From assembly GCF_023028345.1 (NCBI RefSeq), contig NZ_CP095490.1, forward strand, positions 372,001-436,000: a DNA stretch of 64,000 nucleotides, read 5' to 3'. The notes below the pieces were generated by a model. It saw only the letters and a program-made list of their open reading frames with translations. It was not told where the DNA came from and searched no databases. The stretch comes from Halorientalis marina. GTDB taxonomy: Archaea; Halobacteriota; Halobacteria; Halobacteriales; Haloarculaceae. Positions 40,998 to 49,014 of the stretch are shown one piece after another. The position numbers were made by a program, and so were the translations under genes. The number at the start of each line of letters is the position of its first letter. The first letter of the stretch is position 1.

Positions 40998-41015
40998 ACA
41001 CCCATCGATGGGTGT
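40998..41015. promoter_or_regulatory. 18-bp perfect palindrome in the HxlR/membrane-gene intergenic region
   Basis: ACACCCATCGATGGGTGT is its own reverse complement and extends imperfectly (GTTAC on both sides). It sits between the divergent starts at 40924 and 41071, as expected for the operator of the HxlR-type dimer controlling both directions. Confidence 0.7.
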
Positions 41016-41070
41016 TACATCCTGGCATTGCGGCGACCGGTTATGCTTGTGTGCCACGTACTGGACTGGC

Positions 41071-41511
41071 ATGATCGCTGAACCCACAACCACTACTACA
41101 ACCGATGTCGAATCATCCGCAGACCTTCGGACCGGCTCGGCGATTGCTCGGATAGCTGCCCGAACCGTCGTTGCCCTTCTGGTTGTCAACCTCCTGCTTC
41201 GTGGTCTCGGCGCGGCCGTCGTGCCGGCGCTTTCGTCGTTCGAACCTCTCGGATGGGGCGCCGTAATAGCCACGTCAGTCGTCGTCGGACTGGGGGCTGT
41301 CGCGGCTGGGGCAGTGGTAATTCGGATAACCGACCGAGCCAGGCCCGTGTTTGTCACGCTAGCGTTTGTGGCAGTGCTCGTGTCGCTCGTTCCGGTGGTC
41401 ACCGTCGTGCCGACGTTTCCGGGTGTCACATCAGGTATTCAGGCGATTATGATTGCGATGCACGTCATCAGTGCGGGTGTCGTCGTCTGGCTGTTCAGGC
41501 CCTCGCTCTGA
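41071..41511 (+). CDS. DUF6069-like membrane protein
   Basis: 146 residues from the ATG at 41071 (MIAEPTTTTT). After a Thr-rich N-terminus, four hydrophobic helices are visible (about 27-50, 60-85, 90-113, 122-143). Size and helix pattern match the DUF6069 group of haloarchaeal membrane proteins. Probably controlled with the divergent HxlR gene through the palindrome at 40998. Function unknown. Confidence 0.7.
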   Translation: MIAEPTTTTTTDVESSADLRTGSAIARIAARTVVALLVVNLLLRGLGAAVVPALSSFEPLGWGAVIATSVVVGLGAVAAGAVVIRITDRARPVFVTLAFVAVLVSLVPVVTVVPTFPGVTSGIQAIMIAMHVISAGVVVWLFRPSL

Positions 41512-41525
41512 GTGAGAGACTTCAT

Positions 41526-42251
41526 TCAGTAAGAGACCGGCTGTTCGATCCGTGTCTCCCAGAAGGCGTCGTCCTCGTACTCGGGGTAGATGGCGCGATA
41601 CCCCAGACGGCGAGCGAGCGGCGCGAGCACTGCCGCGACCGCTCGCTGAACGAGCGGTGGGGGACTCGTGAACATCGTATCGTCTGCAAGTTCGTCGACG
41701 AACACCATCCCCTGCAGGAACCGTGGGTTCCCGTGCTCGTCGAGTTTTCCGTCGAGTGACAGCCCGTTGAGCGTATAGAGGACCTCTTCGAGTCGTCCTG
41801 CGGGTCGCGTCTCGATGAGACACGACGCGACCGATGCCGAGTCGTTTCGGTACGTGTGTGGGGTTCCCGCCTCGACCGTCACTGACTCGCCAGCAGTGAG
41901 CGTCCGGGAGTCGCCGTCGAGGACGAAGACGAACTCGCCCTCGATGACTTCGAAGCGTTCAGCGTACGACGGGTGGACGTGTTCGTGCTCGTCGGGCGCA
42001 CCGCGTCCGGGGAGAGTGATACCGACACCACGGGCGAACTCGCCGTCCGTCTCCCCGCCGCGGACGAGTCCGAACCCGTACTCGCCCAGCACGAGATTCC
42101 CGAGCAGCGGCGTCACGGCGTCCTCGAAGTATGCCAGCGTCGGACCGTCCCGTGAGAGTGTCAGTCCGTCGCCCGTCGGCACACCGTTCTCGAGGAGACG
42201 ACCGCACGTGATGGTGTCGTCTGCCCCTTCTTGCTGTATTGTCGATTCCAT
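41526..42251 (-). CDS. Cupin-domain protein
   Basis: 241 residues. The cupin core (about 85-150) shows the metal-binding pattern APDEHEHVHPSYAERFEVIE, G..F.....DSRTLTAGESV and AGTPHTYRN, with two or three His and one Glu positioned to bind iron or another metal. The C-terminal ~90 residues (LEEVLYTLNGLSLDGK ... RLGYRAIYPEYE) are helical and unassigned but typical of haloarchaeal cupins. Possibly a small-molecule dioxygenase or isomerase. A separate transcription unit. Confidence 0.85.
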   Translation of the reverse strand: MESTIQQEGADDTITCGRLLENGVPTGDGLTLSRDGPTLAYFEDAVTPLLGNLVLGEYGFGLVRGGETDGEFARGVGITLPGRGAPDEHEHVHPSYAERFEVIEGEFVFVLDGDSRTLTAGESVTVEAGTPHTYRNDSASVASCLIETRPAGRLEEVLYTLNGLSLDGKLDEHGNPRFLQGMVFVDELADDTMFTSPPPLVQRAVAAVLAPLARRLGYRAIYPEYEDDAFWETRIEQPVSY

Positions 42252-42382
42252 GCCCTGTAGAGGCGGTGTAATGGCTTAACCGGGCGGAGAAGGATTCTTC
42301 TCCACGTCTCGGACCCGATTCGGTGGTCTGGGCCACTGGTGACTCTTCCCACTTTATTATCCTCCAGTGATGACAGGGAGGT

Positions 42383-43363
42383 ATGTCAGGCGAGGAGAAC
42401 GGCCACCAGGCCGGGGACGCGTTCGCCGCACTCGCGAACGAACACCGGATGGGGATCATCGAGACGCTCTGGAACCGTCGCTCGACGGAACCGAACAGCC
42501 AACGAACCCCGATCGCCTTCTCGGAGCTGTTCGAGGCGTCCGAACTCGACGACAAGGGCCAGTTCAACTACCACCTCGGGAAACTCGTCGGCCCCTTCCT
42601 CGCCCGCTCGGAAGACGGCTACACCCTGACGTACGCCGGCGAGAACATCGCCCGCGCCGTCCAGGCAGGGAGCGTCACTGACAATCCCGAAGTGGAAGAT
42701 GTCTCCGTCGAGGGTCGATCGTGTCCGTTCTGCGGTGGCGACGGCATCGTCATGAGCTATCGCGACGGTATCGTGTTCTTCTCGTGTACGAACTGTGAGG
42801 GACTCGCCCCCGAGAGCCCGATGTCGCCGCCGGGGGCGATACAGGCGGGCACCATCCCCGCGAGCGCGCTGGTCGAGCGCGACCCGGCTGACCTCTACGA
42901 CGACGCCATCCTCTGGGGGAACCACGTCTACATGACGCTCCTACACGGCTTCTGTCCGGCCTGTGCAGGTGCCATCGACGAGTCGCTCGTCCTCTGTGAC
43001 GACCACGACGCCTCAGGCGGTATCTGTGAGTCCTGCGGTGACCGCTTCGCCAGCCGCGTCCGCTACGAGTGTCGGGTCTGTGGCACTGTCGAGTGGGGCT
43101 CACTCTGGGGCCGACTGAGCTACATGGAACCCGTCTTCGGGTTCCTCTACAACCACGGCGTCAACGCGCTCCGTCCGAGTGTCGACGACCTCGCGCTGGG
43201 GCGTGACCTCCGCGAGGAGGTCGTCTCGCACGACCCACCGACGGTCGAGTACGAGTTCGTCGTCGGCACTGACCACTTCCGCGTGCATGTCGACGCCGAC
43301 CTCGCCGTCGAGACTGTCGAAGAGGAGATGGACTCCGAACGCGAAATCGACGCCGAAGACTGA
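42383..43363 (+). CDS. ArsR-type winged-helix regulator with zinc-ribbon C-terminal domain
   Basis: 326 residues. N-terminal winged helix (AFAALANEHRMGIIETLWNR; FNYHLGKLVG; YTLTYAGENIAR) of the ArsR type. The C-terminal ~220 residues hold several CxxC pairs (CPFCGG, CTNCEG, CPAC, CESCGD, CRVCG) that form zinc ribbons, as in the haloarchaeal ArsR-like proteins with a DUF7351-style domain. Target genes are not evident. Confidence 0.82.
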   Translation: MSGEENGHQAGDAFAALANEHRMGIIETLWNRRSTEPNSQRTPIAFSELFEASELDDKGQFNYHLGKLVGPFLARSEDGYTLTYAGENIARAVQAGSVTDNPEVEDVSVEGRSCPFCGGDGIVMSYRDGIVFFSCTNCEGLAPESPMSPPGAIQAGTIPASALVERDPADLYDDAILWGNHVYMTLLHGFCPACAGAIDESLVLCDDHDASGGICESCGDRFASRVRYECRVCGTVEWGSLWGRLSYMEPVFGFLYNHGVNALRPSVDDLALGRDLREEVVSHDPPTVEYEFVVGTDHFRVHVDADLAVETVEEEMDSEREIDAED

Positions 43364-43696
43364 CCGAGACTTACTGGTGCTTCACGCCTTGACTTGTGAA
43401 TTTCCTCGATCAATAGTCAGTTAGTATCAACCCCAGAAAAGAGCCGGAGTGCAAAGCTTAGAGGATACATACAGGAGTACGACCATTAACCAGCATAGAC
43501 AAATACACGACCGCCTAGAATCTCTCATGGAATGGAGAATGTTCGACAAGACCGAAACGCTATAATCCCACAAATAGCTATCTCGGCTAACTGCTTACTA
43601 TCTTGTTGATACGTCGAATAGAGAACAGACAACTGAAGATCCACGTCGTGGTACCTGGCCCAACGAGCAACGGTTTGGCTCTCAGAGTAACAAGGT
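43364..43696. other. Intergenic stretch, no gene seen
   Basis: 333 bp between the ArsR-type gene and the histidine kinase. Both strands lack a convincing coding frame. TTAACCAGCA at 43485-43494 is a lone left half of the palindrome found in the first 15 kb, with no right arm, and is probably chance. I see no repeat or RNA-like structure. Confidence 0.5.
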
Positions 43697-45394
43697 ATGT
43701 CTAGCACACTCTATCCGTCCCTGGTGGTCGCCGGTCTCTCAGTTGGATCAGGCATACTCGCAGTACTCCTCATCCAGTATTTGCGGCAGTATTCCGGTCG
43801 GCCAGGTGCCAACTGGTTCATCGCATTACTCGCCGCAGTTGCGCTGTTCTGCACAACATATGGGATCTCACTGGTCGTGTTCGACCCGACGCTTCGGCTC
43901 GCGCTTGAGACGGTAACGGTCGTCAGCCTCTGCTTTATGGGACCGCTGTTCCTCGGGTTCGGTCTCACGTATCTCGGTCGGTTGGATCTTGTCCGGAGCC
44001 CGCTGTTCGTGGCTGCACTGGCGGTCCCGGTGGTGAATCTCCTTGTAGGCGTCACGAATAGTTGGCACGGGTTGCTGTGGCGTGACTTCCGGTTCGAGCC
44101 CGTGTTCGGCCTCGCAACAGTTCAGTACACACTCCAACCGTGGGGGTGGTTCGCGCTCGTGTTCGGCTTGGCGATGACGGGGATCGGCATACTGCTGTTG
44201 ATCAGTGCGATACTCGACTATGGCCCGCTGTATCGACGGGAAGCGGTAGCCGTCATCCTGAGTATCGCTCCGCCATCAATCGGGATGCTCATCTGGATGT
44301 TCGACCTCGGGCCGATTCCAGCCTTGAATCTGACGCCGATGCTGTTTCTCCCGCATCTCCTGTTGGATGGATACGCGTTCGTCGGCACCCATATATTCGA
44401 GACGAATCCGACGACCCAGCGTGCGGCCGAACAGAGTGCGATCGCTGACCGCACTGACCCCCAACTCGTCGTCGATACCGAGGGACAGATTGTCAGCCTC
44501 AACGACCGAGCAAAAGAGGTGCTGGGCCTTGACTCAGATGTCATGCTTCCAGTCCCGTTTGTCGATGCCGCAGGTGTCACAGTAGACACCCTTGTAGACG
44601 ATGGTGAAATTGAGATTGAGGGCGCGTCCGGTGGTGTTTTCGGGGTTTCGCACACGCCGCTGACCGATCCAGCGGGTACGGATGTGGGTAGTCTCATCGC
44701 ACTGTACGACATAACTGAAGAGCGGAGACGAGAACAGCGGCTCTCGGTCCTCAACCGTGTGCTCAGACACAATCTCCGGAACGAAATGACGGTTATCAAT
44801 GGGTATGCCGAATCAATCGGCTCAACGGCCAGTGACCCGACAGTGACCGAGCAGGCGACCACGATCACGAATGCAAGTCAACGATTGCTTCGAATCGGTG
44901 ACCGAGCACGAGAGTTCGACCGTGTTCAGGACCGCGAGTTAACGATCAGTCGTGTTAATATCGAGTCAATTATGAGCGAGCTCTGCGAGGAAATTCGTAG
45001 TACCCAACCAGAGGCCGAGATCAAGCTGACTATCGGGGACTCGGTTGAGAATTTCAGCACTGATTGAGATGTCTTCGCGTTAGCGGTGGCTACGTTTCTC
45101 GAAAACGCGGTGATGCATAGTGAAGCACACGCACCGACGGTTCACGTTCACATCTTTGATACGGGACTAGTCAATCGCCAACTCGGGATCGAGATCAGAG
45201 ATACGAATCCACAGATCCCAGCAATGGAAATCGAGGCGATGCAGAGTGGCGGTGAGACACCACTGCAACACGGACAGGGGATCGGATTCTGGATCGCGTA
45301 TTGGTGTCTCTCGATGCTCAACGCCGAGGTCGATTTCGATTATGAAGACGGGAACATTATTACAATGAGAATCCCGAACCGGAGTGACGACTGA
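43697..45394 (+). pseudogene. Histidine kinase with in-frame stop (7TM - PAS - HisKA - HATPase)
   Basis: Residues 1-456 give a 7-helix membrane N-terminus of the HisK-7TM type (about 1-225), a PAS domain (about 245-345), the phospho-acceptor box RVLRHNLRNEMTVINGYAE and the first part of the ATPase domain, ending STD. A TGA at 45065-45067 follows, and the same frame continues without interruption as DVFALAVATFLENAVMHS with the N box and the GQGIGFWIAYW G box to a TGA at 45394. One base substitution therefore separates it from a full ~565-residue kinase. The truncated protein would lack ATP binding. It may be a recent loss, a sequencing error, or two separately made parts; an ATG at 45111 gives little. 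Confidence 0.8.
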
Positions 45395-45539
45395 CCGCCT
45401 GGGTACGTACCAGTGAGTTGGCTCTGTTGAACCTCTTAACAGCTGAAATAACCACTCTGCTGAATATAGCCGATGAGTTCAGCAAAACACCAAATAGATT
45501 GATCAACTATCAATTATATATGGTATTGATCCTCAAAAA

Positions 45540-46625
45540 TCACAATACACGCGGAAGTTTGACGACGAACACAGCCCCTTCCGGATCGTGGTCCTCGACC
45601 CAGACCTCTCCATCGTAGCTCTCGACGAGTGTCTCGACTAGGTATAACCCGATCCCTGAGCCCGGACTATCCAGGCCTTTCTCACCTCGTCCGAAGATCG
45701 CGTCTTTCTGTCCATCTGGCACTCCAGGCCCATTATCGGCGATTCGTATCGTGACTGATTCGGAGTCTTCTGCTACTGACACAGTAAGCTCCGGCACTGG
45801 TTTGTCATTGTGCTGGATGGCGTTCGTGAGTAAGTTCCGAAAGACTGATTCAAGCAGCGAATTGGCCGAGACTTCGACCTCTGGAATTGTGCCTTCGACG
45901 CGGATGGTGGCGTTGTCATGCTCTGACCGGAGTTCTTCGATTTCCTGATTCAGCACGGGAGCAAGCGCAACAGGGCGATGCTCGTTGGTTTGCCGGAGCA
46001 TCACTTCCGCCATATCCTTCGCTACCGTGGTGAGCGCGACCGCGTTCTCTGCCCCCTCTTTCACCTTCGTCAGGTACTCGTGGCCCTCTTCGTCGAGATA
46101 CTCATCTAACATATCGGCATACGCCGAGACCAGCTGGAGATGATTTCTGATGTCGTGTCGGAGAACCTGGTTCAACAGCTCAAGGTCGTCACGTTGCTCT
46201 TCGAGTCGTGCTTGCTGTTTTTTGCGTATCGTGATGTCCTGGGCGACCGCAACGAATTTCTTTATTTCTCCATCCTCACCTGTGATTGGGGAGATCGTTT
46301 GCTCCAGAACGATTCGCTCTCCGTCTTTTGTCTCGTCGATCATCTCCTCTTGCCATTGGTCACCATTCAGTATGGTCTCCCAGAGGTTTTCGTACCACTC
46401 CTCGCTGTGTTCATCGGCTTGGAGTAGGCTTGGATTGCGGCCCTGTACTTCCTCGGCGCTATAGCCAGTGATCGTCTCAAATGCCGGGTTCACGTACTCG
46501 ATGTGACCATCAGTGTCGGTGATATAGACCGCGTGTGCAGTCTGTTCGACTGCCTGTTTGAACAATCGAATCTGCAGTTCGGGGTCGTCCGTAATGCCAC
46601 TGAGTGGCTCGCTACTCTCACTCAT
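45540..46625 (-). CDS. PAS-domain sensor histidine kinase
   Basis: 361 residues, soluble. PAS domain at about 18-135 (HAVYITDTDGHIEYVNPAFE; ITGYSAEEVQGRNPSLLQ), coiled coil, HisKA box QVLRHDIRNHLQLVSAYADM near 154-173 with the phospho-His, N box RNLLTNAIQHN, G1 IADNGPGVP and G2 GSGIGLYLVETL. This is the compact haloarchaeal cytoplasmic kinase layout. No partner response regulator is adjacent; it is one of four kinases in a row. Confidence 0.88.
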   Translation of the reverse strand: MSESSEPLSGITDDPELQIRLFKQAVEQTAHAVYITDTDGHIEYVNPAFETITGYSAEEVQGRNPSLLQADEHSEEWYENLWETILNGDQWQEEMIDETKDGERIVLEQTISPITGEDGEIKKFVAVAQDITIRKKQQARLEEQRDDLELLNQVLRHDIRNHLQLVSAYADMLDEYLDEEGHEYLTKVKEGAENAVALTTVAKDMAEVMLRQTNEHRPVALAPVLNQEIEELRSEHDNATIRVEGTIPEVEVSANSLLESVFRNLLTNAIQHNDKPVPELTVSVAEDSESVTIRIADNGPGVPDGQKDAIFGRGEKGLDSPGSGIGLYLVETLVESYDGEVWVEDHDPEGAVFVVKLPRVL

Positions 46626-46663
46626 TATCTCTTAGTAATGGGATTGCTCAATATGAAACCTGA

Positions 46664-48820
46664 TTAGTTGCATGGAACAAGGACGGAGAAGATGGTTCCT
46701 CTCGGATTGTTTTCCTCGAATTCGATGCTCCCACCGCTGATCTGGACGAGCCAGTATGCAATCCACAGACCCAACCCCTGGCTGTGGGCGAGTTGCTCCT
46801 CGTGTCCATCTTCGAGGACATGTTGTTCCATCTCGGGCAGTCCAGGGCCGTTATCTTCGATTTTGAATTCCATGTCGCCATCCCCCGTCGGCTGCACTGA
46901 GACGGAGACATCTGGCTCTCGGTCATTGTGTATGATTGCGTTCTCCAGTAACTCCGTGAGGGCACGCTGCATGATTGCAGGGACGGTCTCGTCTTCCCCC
47001 TCGACGGGTTCGAAGACAACCCGAGCGTCAGCGAACGTTCTTGCTACCCCTTTGAGGGTGGCGATCACGTCACGGACTGACTCGTCCGCATACAGTTCTT
47101 GTTGGAGTATGTCCTGGATTTCACGGGCTTTCTCGCTCTCGGACACTAACTGGTCTACAGTCTTCGAGACACTATCGACTGAGGATTGAACGTCGTGGTC
47201 GTCTTTGGCAGCCTCAGCGAGTAATCCAACATGACCCTCGATGACATTGAGTTCGTTTCGGAGATTGTGTCGAAGCACTCGGTTGAGGACTTCCAGTCGC
47301 TGTCTGTTCAATTCCCGCTCGGTGATGTCGTTCTGGATTGCGACGTATCCAGTGATCCCGTCACGAGATGACTGAATCGGAGCAATCGTTTGCACGGCCG
47401 TATACCGCTCGCCGGATTTTCTCCGATTGACGATCAGCTCTTTCCAGACCTCACCACTGGAGACGGTATCCCAGAGCCGTTGGTAGTAGTCCGAATCCTG
47501 TTCTCCCGAATTGAGAAGCGATGGTGTCTCTCCAATTGCTTCCTCGGCCGTATAGCCAGTTATCTCCTCGTATGCGGGATTGACGTAGTCGATGATGCCC
47601 TCATCGTCGGTGATATAGATGGCCGTTCCAGCCTGCTCGACGAGGAGACGGAAGCGTCTGAGCTCCTGCTCATGCTCTTTTCGCTCGGTGATGTCCCGCG
47701 TGTTGACGAGAAATCCATCGATATGAAGGTCCTCGATTGGAGCCCTAGCGACCGACTCGACCCATATCCACCCACCCATCCCATCTCTAATTCGATATTC
47801 GATCGGACCCGCGACCTGTTTCGAGCCATCAACGAGACCCTCGAACGTCTCCCTGACGATGCCCTGGTCGTCCGGATGGACGTAGTCAAGGATGTTCTCG
47901 CCGATCACTGCGTCCGCGTCTTTCCCGGAGATCTGCTCGACAGACGGACTGATGTAGTTCACCGTGCCGTCAGGCTGGACAATAGACATCGTGTCGACGG
48001 AGTATTCGACCAGTTCGTGGAAGCGTGCCAGGTATTCTATCTGGCTTTCGAGTTTGATCAGAATACCGACCACGTGGGGATTGCCATCGCTGTCGGTCGT
48101 AACCTGGCCACGGGAGAGCACGTACGAGTAGGTTCCATCTCCCTGGCGAAAACGGTAGAAACGCTCGAAATCCCTCAGTTCGCCATTCTCGATAGCCGCT
48201 TTGAGTTCGCGGTTCTTTGGTCTATCTTTCGGGTGGACACGATCGATCCACCAGTCTGCCGAACGAAGTTGACCATCGCTCTCGACGCCGAACGATTCGG
48301 CAAATCTCGGGCTGATCGTGAGAGTATCTGTCGTTGGATCCCACTGCCACGTCGCGTCAGTGAGCACGCTATCAACGGTTTCAGTCCACTTCCTGAGATC
48401 TCCCTTGTGGTCTGCTTGTCGGTGTTGCAAGAGCGTCGAACGCAGAGTTTCTGCGACCATGAGCGCTCTATCTGACGCGTCTGGGTCACGGGCAACGTAT
48501 CCTGCATGATCCCGAGCAAGAATCTCTCTTGCGAACGATTCGTCCGATTGGGTGGCATAGATGACGACTGGAAGTTCAGGAAAGTCCTTGCGGATCGCGT
48601 CGAGTACAGCCAGCCCATCTACATCTGGTGGCTCGTGGACGCAAAGTACACAGTCGATCTCTTGTGTATGGGTATTGAGTCGAGCAAGCGCCTCGGACGC
48701 TTTAGAGACGGCCTGGACGGGTGAAGGACGCTTCGGAGAGGCGAGTTCGTCACTCAATTCTTCCTGAAAGTCTACGTTCCCGATTGCTAGAAGAGAGAAT
48801 GAATCGGAATCAACCACCAT
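46664..48820 (-). CDS. Hybrid-type histidine kinase with pseudo-receiver and three PAS domains
   Basis: 718 residues from the ATG at 48820 (MVVDSDSFSL); a start at 48880 adds 20 residues. The N-terminal ~125 residues have a receiver-like fold, but the phospho-acceptor region reads CVLCVHEPPDVDGLAVL, without Asp at the usual site, so it is probably a pseudo-receiver. Three PAS domains follow (the last reads TAIYITDDEGIIDYVNPAYE), then HisKA box RVLRHNLRNELNVIEGHVGL, N box ELLENAIIHN and G boxes EDNGPGLP and GQGLGLWIAYWLV. Probably cytoplasmic. Signal and partner unknown. Confidence 0.85.
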   Translation of the reverse strand: MVVDSDSFSLLAIGNVDFQEELSDELASPKRPSPVQAVSKASEALARLNTHTQEIDCVLCVHEPPDVDGLAVLDAIRKDFPELPVVIYATQSDESFAREILARDHAGYVARDPDASDRALMVAETLRSTLLQHRQADHKGDLRKWTETVDSVLTDATWQWDPTTDTLTISPRFAESFGVESDGQLRSADWWIDRVHPKDRPKNRELKAAIENGELRDFERFYRFRQGDGTYSYVLSRGQVTTDSDGNPHVVGILIKLESQIEYLARFHELVEYSVDTMSIVQPDGTVNYISPSVEQISGKDADAVIGENILDYVHPDDQGIVRETFEGLVDGSKQVAGPIEYRIRDGMGGWIWVESVARAPIEDLHIDGFLVNTRDITERKEHEQELRRFRLLVEQAGTAIYITDDEGIIDYVNPAYEEITGYTAEEAIGETPSLLNSGEQDSDYYQRLWDTVSSGEVWKELIVNRRKSGERYTAVQTIAPIQSSRDGITGYVAIQNDITERELNRQRLEVLNRVLRHNLRNELNVIEGHVGLLAEAAKDDHDVQSSVDSVSKTVDQLVSESEKAREIQDILQQELYADESVRDVIATLKGVARTFADARVVFEPVEGEDETVPAIMQRALTELLENAIIHNDREPDVSVSVQPTGDGDMEFKIEDNGPGLPEMEQHVLEDGHEEQLAHSQGLGLWIAYWLVQISGGSIEFEENNPRGTIFSVLVPCN

Positions 48821-49014
48821 ATGTTGACTCGTGTGAGTCCGTATAGATACATTATTATGTCGCTCTTGTTGGTGAGCCACAGTGCAATTTCGAGGTCAGG
48901 AAGTTCATACATCCATCAGACTGCACAACAAGCGTAGGCTGGGCTGTCACGTTGGACCGTCCCATATGTGAATCCAACAACGCTACAACTCCCTGAATAT
49001 TGAGGACAGGCCCA

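Noticed and set aside
43485..43494. TTAACCAGCA resembling a half-site of the shared palindrome
   Set aside because: No second arm within 40 bp and one mismatch; chance is a sufficient explanation.
47390..48475. Plus-strand frame of 361 codons opposite a sensor kinase
   Set aside because: Antisense shadow of PAS and kinase coding sequence.
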